DNA of 64,000 bases, from NCBI GenBank assembly GCA_964370305.1, contig CAYJIU010000002.1:1-64000 (forward strand). The letters run 5' to 3'. Shown piece by piece: positions 36,650-45,471 of this stretch. Both the position numbers and the translations under genes were made by a program. Origin of the DNA: CAYJAD01 sp964370305. Its GTDB lineage: Bacteria; Desulfobacterota; Desulfovibrionia; Desulfovibrionales; Desulfovibrionaceae. Each line of letters opens with the position of its first letter. Position 1 is the stretch's first letter. The notes under the pieces are model-generated. The model was not told the DNA's origin. It made no database searches and saw nothing but the letters and a program-made list of their open reading frames with translations.

Positions 36650-37303
36650 ATGAATAAATGGTTAAAACTTACTTTAATAATAATTGTACTTGGGGCAATG
36701 TTTTATTTTGCCCGCTCTAGCGGTATCGCTTCACATTTAGCTGATTTACAAGATTTTGTAAAAGCCCAAGGGGCTCTTGGTGCACTTATCTTTATTTTTG
36801 CATATGCCGTAGCCACGGTTTTAGCCATCCCCGGCTCAGCCCTCACCATCATGGCAGGAGCAATTTTTGGCTCAGTCGTTGGTTCTGCTGTAGTCATTGT
36901 GGGAGCTACAATTGGGGCTTCGTTATGTTTCTTAATTGCCAGATATTTTGCCAGAGACATCATCCTAAATATGCTTAATAAAAATGATAAATTTCAAAAG
37001 CTTGACCATTTAACAGAAAAAAATGGCTATATCATCGTTGCCATTACTAGGCTTGTACCTCTCTTTCCTTTTAATTTATTAAATTACGGCTTTGGCCTTA
37101 CCAAAGTCCCATTCAAAGTCTATGTTTTATGGTCGGCAATCTGCATGCTCCCAGGCACAGTGCTTTATGTTGTTGGTGCTGACGCCATTTCAACGGCCAT
37201 ACGTGACGGCGAAATCCCATGGGTTTTGGTTTTTATGGTGGCCTTAATCCTAGCAATTTTAATTTTTATTGTAAAAAAAGCTAAAGCAAGCTTGAAGGAA
37301 TGA
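36650..37303 (+). CDS. TVP38/TMEM64 (DedA-like) inner-membrane protein
   Basis: 217 residues with about five membrane helices. The family core is visible: VATVLAIPGSALTIMAGAIFG, then GATIGASLCFLIARYFAR and ITRLVPLFPFNLLNYGFGL (given in part). Such proteins are proposed lipid flippases or transporters. It lies 62 bp after the radical SAM gene and 3 bp before the flavoprotein gene; TVP38 and mercuric-reductase-like genes are a common pair. Confidence 0.9.
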   Translation: MNKWLKLTLIIIVLGAMFYFARSSGIASHLADLQDFVKAQGALGALIFIFAYAVATVLAIPGSALTIMAGAIFGSVVGSAVVIVGATIGASLCFLIARYFARDIILNMLNKNDKFQKLDHLTEKNGYIIVAITRLVPLFPFNLLNYGFGLTKVPFKVYVLWSAICMLPGTVLYVVGADAISTAIRDGEIPWVLVFMVALILAILIFIVKKAKASLKE

Positions 37304-37306
37304 TCT

Positions 37307-38848
37307 ATGAATATTTTCCCCATGGATAGTCATAACGAAAAACTGCTAGCTAATGTTCACCCCCAAGGCAGGATAAACCCAACCCCTGCCCCTATGTATA
37401 ATCTGGTGATTTTGGGTGCAGGCTCAGCCGGCCTTGTTAGTGCTGCCATTGGCGCAGCCTTGGGCGCGAAAGTGGCCTTGATTGAAGAACACCTCATGGG
37501 TGGAGATTGTCTAAATGTGGGTTGTGTGCCTTCAAAGTGCCTTATTCGCCCTGGCAAATTAGCAGCTGATATGCGCGATGGGCCAAAGTTTGGGCTACAT
37601 ACAAGGTCTGTAACTCCGGAAGAATTTAGTAGCGTAATGCAAGAGCTTAGGCGCATACGCTCAGACATAAGCCCCGTGGACTCAGTAGAGCGATTTACCA
37701 AACTTGGCGTTGATGTATTCTTGGGACGAGGGGAATTTACAGCTGAGCATCAAATTAGCGTTGGCGAGCATGTACTTAATTTTCGTAAAGCCATCATTGC
37801 CACAGGTGCAAGGGCTGTAAGAATTCCCATTAACGGCCTAAGTGACAACGATGAAGATATACTTACCAATGATAATGTATTTAATCTCACATCCTTACCC
37901 GAACACATCCTCTTTATGGGTGGCGGCCCCATTGGCTGCGAGTTAGCCCAAGCTTTTAGGCGTTTGGGAGCTCAAGTAAGTATCATTCAAAAGGGTACAT
38001 TTCTCCCGAGAGAAGATAAAGATGCAAGCGCAATCCTAGCCCAAGTATTTAAAAAAGAAGCAATTAATATCCACCTTGATTCTGAAGTCATCCGCGTGGA
38101 GAAACTCGAAAACGGCAAAAATAGAGCATTTATTAAGGAAAGCAATGGGCAAGAATTTAGCATAGATGTAGATAAAATTTTCATGGGCCTTGGCCGCGCG
38201 CCCAATGTGGAGAATATGGGCCTTGAGCGTGTTGGTGTAGATTTTGATAAATTTAAGGGTATTAAAGTTGATGATAACTTACGCACCACCAATCCCCATA
38301 TATTTGCTGCTGGTGATTGCGCCATGGCTTTGAAGTTCACCCATGCAGCTGATGTGGCAGCACAAATTGTAATCCAAAACGCACTTTTCATGGGTCGCAA
38401 AAAACTAAGTAAGCAAATCATACCTTGGTGCACCTACACTGAGCCAGAAATTGCTCACGTAGGCATGTATGCACATGACGCCAAAAAGCTTGGTATCAAG
38501 GTAGATTTTTATAAATATGATATGCATGAAAATGACCGCGCCCTTGCCGATAGAGAGGCCCTTGGATTTGTTAAAGTAATGACTAAGAAAAATAGCGGAA
38601 AAATACTTGGCGCAACCATTGTATCATCGCATGCAGGTGATATGATTAGTGAAATAACCACAGCCATGAGTGCTGGCCTTAGCCTTGGCAAGCTTGCCAC
38701 AATCATACACCCCTACCCAACACAAAGTTCTGCAGTGCAAAAAGTAGCACAACTATATAATAAAACTAAACTTACCCCATTAGTTGCAAAAATATTAAAA
38801 TGGATTATCGACTACCAGCTCAAAAAAGAGCCTAAAAAACGCAATTAA
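37307..38848 (+). CDS. Pyridine nucleotide-disulfide oxidoreductase (MerA-like fold)
   Basis: 513 residues. FAD-binding NLVILGAGSAGLVSA near residue 28, redox disulfide GGDCLNVGCVPSKCLI, NAD-binding FMGGGPIGCELAQAF, FAD motif IFAAGDCA, and the dimerisation domain ending IHPYPTQSSAVQ. There is no N-terminal HMA domain and no C-terminal vicinal Cys pair, so it is not a true mercuric reductase. The start used keeps about 25 extra N-terminal residues; no better internal start is seen. The transferase gene begins directly after its stop. Confidence 0.9.
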   Translation: MNIFPMDSHNEKLLANVHPQGRINPTPAPMYNLVILGAGSAGLVSAAIGAALGAKVALIEEHLMGGDCLNVGCVPSKCLIRPGKLAADMRDGPKFGLHTRSVTPEEFSSVMQELRRIRSDISPVDSVERFTKLGVDVFLGRGEFTAEHQISVGEHVLNFRKAIIATGARAVRIPINGLSDNDEDILTNDNVFNLTSLPEHILFMGGGPIGCELAQAFRRLGAQVSIIQKGTFLPREDKDASAILAQVFKKEAINIHLDSEVIRVEKLENGKNRAFIKESNGQEFSIDVDKIFMGLGRAPNVENMGLERVGVDFDKFKGIKVDDNLRTTNPHIFAAGDCAMALKFTHAADVAAQIVIQNALFMGRKKLSKQIIPWCTYTEPEIAHVGMYAHDAKKLGIKVDFYKYDMHENDRALADREALGFVKVMTKKNSGKILGATIVSSHAGDMISEITTAMSAGLSLGKLATIIHPYPTQSSAVQKVAQLYNKTKLTPLVAKILKWIIDYQLKKEPKKRN

Positions 38849-40228
38849 ATGAATGATATTATAGTTTTAATGACGCGATATCCCGAGGCCGGTAAAGCAA
38901 AAACACGCCTCATCCCTCACTATGGCCCTGCTGGCGCGTGCGCATTACATAAAGCCATGGCTGAGTTTACACTTAAAGAATGTTTAAGCATTGCCTGCGA
39001 GGTGCAAGTTCATTATACGGGTGCAGACCATGACGACATGACCAGTTGGCTCCATATATTTACACAAAATAAAAGCCGGCACATCCAGTCTACCCTGAAC
39101 TATATTCCGCAAACTGAAGGGGATTTGGGAGATAAAATTTTTGCGGCATTAGATACTGCCAGTTCTTCACCAATAAACAAAAATACTAAACAAAAAATTA
39201 TCATCGTTGGTAGCGACTGCCCGCAAAACCGCAAGGATAATTTGCGCCATGCATTTGAATTACTTAATACTTATGACTGCGTCATAGGCCCAAGCACAGA
39301 TGGCGGTTATTATCTTATTGCCTTTGCCCTGCCCGTGCAAAATTCAGATTTTTTACACAAAAAAATCAGACCACTATTTCAAAATATTACTTGGGGCACA
39401 CATTTAGTTTTTGAACAAAGCATGGCAAAAATAAAGGAAAACCAATTAAATTATTACCTCCTCCCCATACTCAATGATGTAGATACTCCAAAAGACGTAC
39501 CGCAAAAAATTTCCGTAATCATCCCCACATTAAATGAAGAGGATAATTTATCCAAACTTTTGTCAAATATACCGCATGCTTTTAATATAGAGCTCATTGT
39601 CTCTGACGCAGGTAGTACAGATAAAACATCTGAAATTGCAGCATATTACAATGCAAAATACCTAAATTGTGCTAAGGGCCGTAGTGCTCAAATATTAACT
39701 GCCAGCCAAAAGGCTAGCGGTGAGATATTATTTTTCCTACATGCAGATAGCATCTTGCCTGCTTTATGGGATGTTCATATCCGGAATACACTTAATAATA
39801 AAGATAATAGCTTAGGGTATTTCCGCTTTGGCATTGCAGAAAAATTTTGGACAAAAAACATCATAGAATGGGCTACTAATTCCATACGTTGCAAATACTT
39901 CAAACTACCCTTTGGCGACCAAGGGCTATTTGTTCGCACAAGCGATTTCAAAGATTGGAACTTACCCCAAGTACCCATTCTTGAAGATGTATTCTTAGTA
40001 AAAAAAGCTAAAAAATACGGAAGATTAGCCGAAGTTAAAGCTACTCTTTACACCTCAGGGCGGCGTTGGTTTAAGCATGGTTTTATACGCACAACCTTAA
40101 TGAATTGGTGTGTACTATTATGCGCAAAACTTGGCATGAATTTACATGATATTAAAGATGCTTACACCAAAGGACAAAATCCTATATATCATTGGTTGCG
40201 CAAATTATTTAAGTGTCGGCTAACATAG
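38849..40228 (+). CDS. Fusion of two transferases, TIGR04282 (DUF2064) and TIGR04283 types
   Basis: 459 residues. Residues 1-215 are a CofC-like nucleotidyl/glycosyl-transferase domain (TRYPEAGKAKTRLIP; IIVGSDCPQNR; GPSTDGGYYLIAF; LNDVDTPKD). Residues 220-459 are a family-2 glycosyltransferase (ISVIIPTLNEEDNL; IVSDAGSTDKTSE; FLHADSILP; FGDQGLFV). These are usually two neighbouring genes, described as radical SAM/selenodomain-associated or arsenosugar-biosynthesis transferases. Start ATG immediately follows the flavoprotein stop codon, so translation is coupled. The compound made is unknown. Confidence 0.88.
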   Translation: MNDIIVLMTRYPEAGKAKTRLIPHYGPAGACALHKAMAEFTLKECLSIACEVQVHYTGADHDDMTSWLHIFTQNKSRHIQSTLNYIPQTEGDLGDKIFAALDTASSSPINKNTKQKIIIVGSDCPQNRKDNLRHAFELLNTYDCVIGPSTDGGYYLIAFALPVQNSDFLHKKIRPLFQNITWGTHLVFEQSMAKIKENQLNYYLLPILNDVDTPKDVPQKISVIIPTLNEEDNLSKLLSNIPHAFNIELIVSDAGSTDKTSEIAAYYNAKYLNCAKGRSAQILTASQKASGEILFFLHADSILPALWDVHIRNTLNNKDNSLGYFRFGIAEKFWTKNIIEWATNSIRCKYFKLPFGDQGLFVRTSDFKDWNLPQVPILEDVFLVKKAKKYGRLAEVKATLYTSGRRWFKHGFIRTTLMNWCVLLCAKLGMNLHDIKDAYTKGQNPIYHWLRKLFKCRLT

Positions 40229-40288
40229 TTGATGCTAAAAAACGCATTTTCATGCTCTGCCACGGCACAATAGATTACCCTTGTAACA

Positions 40289-41029
40289 TCATAGCCCAAG
40301 GCCGCGCCACATGCAGATTACTCCCCCGCATGTAATGATAGTTAAAATCATTAACCTAAATATATTTAAGGGTATTTTCTTAGCAAAGGGTGTTGCACAT
40401 ATGGCACCAAGAACGGTGGCTAGAGCTCCTGTGGCAGCAAGATTTAAAACTTCAGCAGTATAAAGTCCGGCACTGGCCTGAAATATAGCAGCTATGGTAA
40501 AGCCAAAAAGTGCAAAAACATTTAAAATTCCCATTGTTTGTGCCTGTGACCACCCAAGATACAAGCCATATGCCGCCGCCAACGGCCCCCCAAATGAAAT
40601 AGATGTAATAAGCACACCAGAACCAAAACCTATGAGCAAAGTCTTAAGAGTTGTTTCTTCGCGCTGTACTATTGCGGCATGCCTGCGTAAAAATTGTATA
40701 TACACAAAAAACAACATAACCGTACCAGTAAGCAGCTGGATGTATTGAGCTTTAACATATAATAGTAGCCACACCCCCACCAATGAACCGGGTATGGCAC
40801 CTATTACAAGTTTTTTAATTAAGCCATAAATACTATCTCGATGGTAAACCCAGGCCATATAAACGCACATCGTCAAAGTCACAAGACAGGATACTGGAAA
40901 AAGCACCGCGGGAGGGATAAATGTAGCTAGTACAGGCACAGCAACCATAGCCCCACCCATACCGCTAATGCCGGTAACAAAACCGCCCACAAACCATGTG
41001 GCCAAGAAGATATAATCAAAAAAGTCCAT
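40289..41029 (-). CDS. TSUP (TauE/SafE) family membrane exporter
   Basis: 246 residues with seven to eight membrane helices and the TSUP start (FFDYIFLATWFVGGFVTGIS, GMGGAMVAVPVLA) plus a repeated motif in the second half (FGSGVLITSISFGGPLAAAY). Family members export sulfite, sulfoacetate or other organosulfur anions. Sulfite is released by Xsc encoded at 59445, but this gene is 15 kb away and its substrate is not shown by the sequence. Single gene, convergent with the transferase gene. Confidence 0.87.
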   Translation of the reverse strand: MDFFDYIFLATWFVGGFVTGISGMGGAMVAVPVLATFIPPAVLFPVSCLVTLTMCVYMAWVYHRDSIYGLIKKLVIGAIPGSLVGVWLLLYVKAQYIQLLTGTVMLFFVYIQFLRRHAAIVQREETTLKTLLIGFGSGVLITSISFGGPLAAAYGLYLGWSQAQTMGILNVFALFGFTIAAIFQASAGLYTAEVLNLAATGALATVLGAICATPFAKKIPLNIFRLMILTIITCGGVICMWRGLGL

Positions 41030-41145
41030 AATAAGTGTGTGTTATAATAAATTACATATCAAGTTTCATGATGTGCACTCCGTACAGTCACAAAACTACA
41101 AAAATGTATTTTACATATAGTTAAAGTATCTCAAAAAAAATACAA

Positions 41146-41565
41146 TTAAGCCGCGGTCAATGCTTCCGCAAGACGTTCTTGAATATAAAGAAGCATGGCG
41201 GCATCATCTTGTTCAAAATTCAAACATAGTGCGTCTTGCCCCATAAGCCCTTGAGGAACAAAGTCACCAAGCTCTTCAGGATCATTTACCATATCTGCAT
41301 AAAAACACACCGAAAGCCAGCGTTCGCCTTCATCCACCACATCAATAAGAGCAAAGAGTGGGCGTGCATGCTTCTTATGGCTAGCTCGTAAAGAGTAGCT
41401 AACACCGGGACGGGCTTTGAAGTCAAATTCTACCTGCCCTTGCTGCTTTAACCATTCATAAAAACTCATAAAAGCACTTTTTGCATTAAGTGGATCTTCG
41501 CTCCATGTTTTTAACCAAGTCTCTATTTCTCCATGCACATTATTAACTTCATTGTCATTACACAT
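41146..41565 (-). CDS. Small conserved-looking protein of unknown function
   Basis: 139 acidic residues, no signal peptide or membrane helix. Visible features: an amphipathic start (EIETWLKTWSEDPLNAKSAF), a beta-rich middle (GVSYSLRASHKKHARPLFAL) and a helical C-terminus (LLYIQERLAEALTAA). I do not recognise the family. A clean start with AGGGG upstream and normal composition support a real gene. It follows the GT4 gene in the same direction with a 68 bp gap. Confidence 0.7.
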   Translation of the reverse strand: MCNDNEVNNVHGEIETWLKTWSEDPLNAKSAFMSFYEWLKQQGQVEFDFKARPGVSYSLRASHKKHARPLFALIDVVDEGERWLSVCFYADMVNDPEELGDFVPQGLMGQDALCLNFEQDDAAMLLYIQERLAEALTAA

Positions 41566-41633
41566 AATAAACCCCTAAATTATAAAATAAATTCATATTA
41601 CACATAGTCCAGCCGTCAAAACTTATTGATTAA

Positions 41634-43295
41634 CTACTGAGTTTCTGGCAAGGTACATTCAATTAAATCATGCTTAAGTAACCAGTAAATATGAGTAAAC
41701 AAAACTTCTTGGGGAAATTTTTTACCCCACATACTGCTCTTTACCAAATCTAAAAGCTCTTGCACATTACAACCGTCGCCAATAGTCTCAACCAGTTTAT
41801 ACATAAGACTTTCCACAAGATTAACTGCTGCAAGGCCATAGTTATTCCAAGGATATTTTTTATGCAAGAAAGCATAACCTAGGTCAGTGCATTTAATGTG
41901 TGTGTCATTTTGCAAGTGATGGCTGGCGTATACGGCAAAAGTTTTACCGAAATCAAGCGAATATGGATGCTTTGCCGATTGCAAAAAGGCTTGTTGCTCT
42001 GCACTTATGGGAGTATTTTCAAGTTCATTCCAAAAATCCATCCATCTATCTATAACAGTGTCAAATGTATATAATTCAGCAGCGCGTTTTTTGGCTGTTT
42101 CGCCCATTTTTTTGCGCAAATCAGCATCAAAAATCAGCTTAAGCAAAGCTTCTTCTAAGTATGGAACGTGCATGGCCGTTTGCTGACTGCGGAATAGTTG
42201 ATGTATTTTATTAAAAAATACTCCTGCCATACTATCAAGGATCGGCGTATCTGTGGGAGTTAGGGTTGGGATAAGAAAACCAGTCTCCCCATGCAGGACA
42301 ATATCCTTGTAACCATCCCAATTACTAGCAATAACTGGTAAAGAAGATTGCGCCGCCTCCACTAAAGTTAGGCCAAAAGTTTCTTGTATATTATCCACGG
42401 GTGAGACAAAAATATCCGCCGCTGCAAATAACTCTTTTTTACGCTTGCGTGAAGGATTTGGTATAATATTAAATGGAATATTCCAATATTTTGCAAGCTT
42501 TAGCATTTGCTCCGTTACACTATTATCGTCATCCATGGAGCCAGCCACAAAAAATACCAAGGGCAAGTTGGGATGCTTTGCGCATAAACGACGAAGTGCT
42601 GCAAAAAGTGGACGCACATCCATTTTATCAACAATGCTAATACGCCCATATAATAAAATAAAAACTGTTTCTGGCGCGATATTAAACTCATTGCGAAATT
42701 GCGTTCGCATATCTTTATGCCCGCCAAGATTGGGGTCAGGCACGCCCAAAGGAATAACTTTTAATTGTGGCTGCGACCATGCATCTGGAATATTGTACGC
42801 ATTTCTTGCATGATTATACCATGATTCCATTATGTTACGACTTGCGGATGAAGTGCAACCAATGCCATCTCGCGCTGTACAACCTTGCCAAACATGCCCC
42901 AAGGTACTCTCTGCATACTCCACATAACTTATGGTATGATTTACAGCGGTTATGGGGAAAATCCTTGGAGCAAAAGCGTTCCGAACCCTGCACATGGCAG
43001 CAAACTCTGTCATAGGATCAGAAAAATGACACACAGTATAGGGAACAACTTTTAACCTTTTTTCAAGGTGAGTACGAGGAAATGCATGCAATGCACCGCG
43101 CTTTAAAAGCGGGGCGGCGTCAGGTGTTTCTTCCCATAAGTCCATTAAGCTTTTAGGGTTATCCACAAAAAAATGGTACATATCAAATGGATCTTTTCTA
43201 AACATGGCATCCATAAATCCACGATTTGCCAATTTACGCCCCATAATGGGGCCACCTTCATAGAATGGATGGAGAGAAAGAAAAATACGTGACAT
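41634..43295 (-). CDS. Family 4 glycosyltransferase
   Basis: 553 residues. The C-terminal GT-B domain has ILLYGRISIVDKMDV, LVFFVAGSMDDD and the donor-site block FGLTLVEAAQSSLPVIASNW of GT4 (EX7E). The N-terminal acceptor domain begins SRIFLSLHPFYEGGPIMG. The tail beyond residue 430 is an extra helical segment (AVYASHHLQNDTHIKCTDLG) not needed for GT4 function. No other polysaccharide genes are adjacent, so the acceptor is unknown. Confidence 0.88.
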   Translation of the reverse strand: MSRIFLSLHPFYEGGPIMGRKLANRGFMDAMFRKDPFDMYHFFVDNPKSLMDLWEETPDAAPLLKRGALHAFPRTHLEKRLKVVPYTVCHFSDPMTEFAAMCRVRNAFAPRIFPITAVNHTISYVEYAESTLGHVWQGCTARDGIGCTSSASRNIMESWYNHARNAYNIPDAWSQPQLKVIPLGVPDPNLGGHKDMRTQFRNEFNIAPETVFILLYGRISIVDKMDVRPLFAALRRLCAKHPNLPLVFFVAGSMDDDNSVTEQMLKLAKYWNIPFNIIPNPSRKRKKELFAAADIFVSPVDNIQETFGLTLVEAAQSSLPVIASNWDGYKDIVLHGETGFLIPTLTPTDTPILDSMAGVFFNKIHQLFRSQQTAMHVPYLEEALLKLIFDADLRKKMGETAKKRAAELYTFDTVIDRWMDFWNELENTPISAEQQAFLQSAKHPYSLDFGKTFAVYASHHLQNDTHIKCTDLGYAFLHKKYPWNNYGLAAVNLVESLMYKLVETIGDGCNVQELLDLVKSSMWGKKFPQEVLFTHIYWLLKHDLIECTLPETQ

Positions 43296-43516
43296 ATAAT
43301 TTCCTAAACCTATTGATATTTTTTAACTTTACTAAGGCTTTACGAATTTAAAAATTTTGTTTATGTTGTGCGCAGCAAGGGTTATGCAAATATACCGCAC
43401 ACCAGCACTTTAATATGCTAAATGAACAATAATAGCAAATATTGCCGCTATATTTTATATTATAATTCTAGTATATTATAAGCATAGGTGCAAGCTTATT
43501 TTTTAAATCTTATTTT

Positions 43517-43535
43517 TGATTACGGTTTGTAATCA
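43517..43535. promoter_or_regulatory. Palindrome upstream of the EAL-GGDEF gene
   Basis: TGATTAC-GGTTT-GTAATCA, a perfect 7-bp dyad 74 bp before the start codon, in an otherwise AT-rich 313 bp gap (43296-43608). It could be an operator; no U-run follows. The remaining gap shows no gene. Confidence 0.35.
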
Positions 43536-43608
43536 TATAATTTTTCAGCTATATATGCTCAGCTAGAGCGCATAACTACCAATTTTACTCCGAACAATTG
43601 GGATTAAC

Positions 43609-45360
43609 ATGAGCTATGAAGAAAAAATAAAACAACTCCAGCGCATCCTAGACTCGGGCAGCCTATATCCTGTATATCAGCCCATAGTTTCGTTGCAGAC
43701 TGGAGAAATCTTTGCTTATGAAGCCTTAAGTAGAATATCAAACCCTAATGACGACATTGGTATTGAAGATTTGTTCCATACTGCTGAATATGCCGATAGA
43801 GTGTGGGATTTGGAGATTAAATGTCGCCAAAAAGCTATTCAAAGTTTTGCCAAGTCAAAAAGTAAAGCATACCTTTTTCTCAACATAAACCCCAATATTA
43901 TTTCAGATAACGAATTTAAAAAAGGCGTTACACAGCAAAACCTAAGCGAATTAGGCTTAAGTCAAAATAGAATTACCTTTGAAATTACTGAAAGAGTGGC
44001 CATACAAAATAAACAATTATTCAAAGAGGCCATTGCCTACTATAAATCACAAAATTATGGCATTGCCATTGACGACGTGGGCTCTGGCTTTTCCGGACTT
44101 AATACAATTATTGAAATGAAACCCCTATTTATCAAGCTTGATAAATACTTAGTTGAAAATATAAATGTTGACCACACAAAGCTCATAATGTGTCGTGCTT
44201 TGGTTGAATTTTGCAAGCAAGCAAATATTAAAATCATTGCTGAAGGCATTGAAAAAAAAGAAGAATTAGAAGAATTAATAGAACTTGGCATTGACTATGG
44301 CCAAGGTTACTATCTAGGACGCCCAAGCGCGCCACCAGAAGAAATTGACCCTGAAAAAAAGCTCTATATTCAGGAAAAAAATACCAAGGATTTAATTAGT
44401 AAAGCTAGAACATCCATCTACCCTACCATTAAAAATGTCTGCCGCAAAGGCCACACCTTTACTCCTCATGCTCCAGCCAAAGATATATATGAAATATTAC
44501 AAAGAGATACAGACATTTCCGCCTTTACTGTAGTAGACGAACGCAAAGCCATAGGCTTTATGACTCGTACTGATTTGGTGAGCTTACTGGGCGGGCGTTA
44601 CGGCTTTAGTATTCACGCTAAAAAATCCATTGGTGAACTTTTAGAAGGCACATTTCTAAGCGTTAATGTGGATATGGCTGTAGATCAGGTGGCAAAATTA
44701 GCCATGCAACGCGATGATGAGCAATTATACCATCCCATTGTTGTAGAAAAAAATGAACAATATTACGGCATTGCCACAATAAAAGATTTACTTACTATTT
44801 GTACCAAGGCAGAAGTAAACGCCGCCTTGCATGCAAATCCGCTCACAAAGTTACCCGGTAACTTGCTCATTGAAAGAGAGCTTGAACAACGTTTGTTCAG
44901 TAACACCCCATACACCATAATGTATTATGATATTGACAATTTTAAAGCTTATAACGATGCATATGGTTTTGAGAATGGCGACCTCATGCTACTTTTATTT
45001 GCAAAGGTTTTGGAAAAATGCTCTACGCAAAAAGAGTTTATTGGGCATATTGGTGGTGATGATTTTATTACCTTGGCCAATTATGGATATAAAAAAGCGG
45101 TGGCTTTTTGTGAAAAGGTCATAGATTGCTTTACCAATGATGTCAAAAAGCTCTATAATAACGAAGATCTTGAGCGAGGATATATAGTTTCAAAAAATAG
45201 AAATGGTATTACAGAAAACTTCCCCATTATCAGCATATCCATTGCTGGCGTTACCAGCGATGGTAAACGTTACACAAGCTTAGTTGATTTTTCGCGTGAT
45301 GTAGCATTTCTTAAAAAAACCAGCAAAATGAAGGAAGGCAGCTGTTTTAATATTATATAG
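43609..45360 (+). CDS. EAL-CBS-GGDEF cyclic-di-GMP signalling protein
   Basis: 583 residues. The N-terminal EAL phosphodiesterase domain (about 10-245) keeps its key residues: YEALSR, NINPN, FEITER, DDVGSGFSG, KLDKYL, AEGIEKKEEL and GQGYYLGRP, so it may be active. A CBS pair (about 270-400; FMTRTDLVSLLGG, YGIATIKDLLT) can bind nucleotides. The C-terminal GGDEF domain has IGGDDFITL, a GGDDF variant of the signature, so cyclase activity is uncertain. No membrane helix. It stands alone. Confidence 0.93.
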   Translation: MSYEEKIKQLQRILDSGSLYPVYQPIVSLQTGEIFAYEALSRISNPNDDIGIEDLFHTAEYADRVWDLEIKCRQKAIQSFAKSKSKAYLFLNINPNIISDNEFKKGVTQQNLSELGLSQNRITFEITERVAIQNKQLFKEAIAYYKSQNYGIAIDDVGSGFSGLNTIIEMKPLFIKLDKYLVENINVDHTKLIMCRALVEFCKQANIKIIAEGIEKKEELEELIELGIDYGQGYYLGRPSAPPEEIDPEKKLYIQEKNTKDLISKARTSIYPTIKNVCRKGHTFTPHAPAKDIYEILQRDTDISAFTVVDERKAIGFMTRTDLVSLLGGRYGFSIHAKKSIGELLEGTFLSVNVDMAVDQVAKLAMQRDDEQLYHPIVVEKNEQYYGIATIKDLLTICTKAEVNAALHANPLTKLPGNLLIERELEQRLFSNTPYTIMYYDIDNFKAYNDAYGFENGDLMLLLFAKVLEKCSTQKEFIGHIGGDDFITLANYGYKKAVAFCEKVIDCFTNDVKKLYNNEDLERGYIVSKNRNGITENFPIISISIAGVTSDGKRYTSLVDFSRDVAFLKKTSKMKEGSCFNII

Positions 45361-45361
45361 T

Positions 45362-45450
45362 CGGCCCTTAAAAACAATGGTTTTTAATATAAAAACATAA
45401 AAATAAAATTGCCAAGAAATGAGCATAGTATGCGAATTTACGGCAATTTT
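45362..45450. repeat. Two-part repeat with palindrome, copy B
   Basis: CGGCCCTTAAAAACA at 45362-45376 is identical to copy A (34712), followed by AAAATTGCC (45405), GAGCATAGTATGCGA and ATTTACGGCAATTTT to 45450. The left arm is slightly decayed (GCCAAGAAAT against GCCGTAAAT). It sits between the EAL gene and the transporter gene and likely terminates the former. Confidence 0.8.
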
Positions 45451-45471
45451 TAGCTTAAAACAAGGATTATT

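Noticed and set aside
37307..38848. Mercuric reductase
   Set aside because: The fold and CVPSKC-type disulfide fit the wider family, but the C-terminal vicinal Cys pair and the HMA domain of MerA are missing and no mer genes are near.
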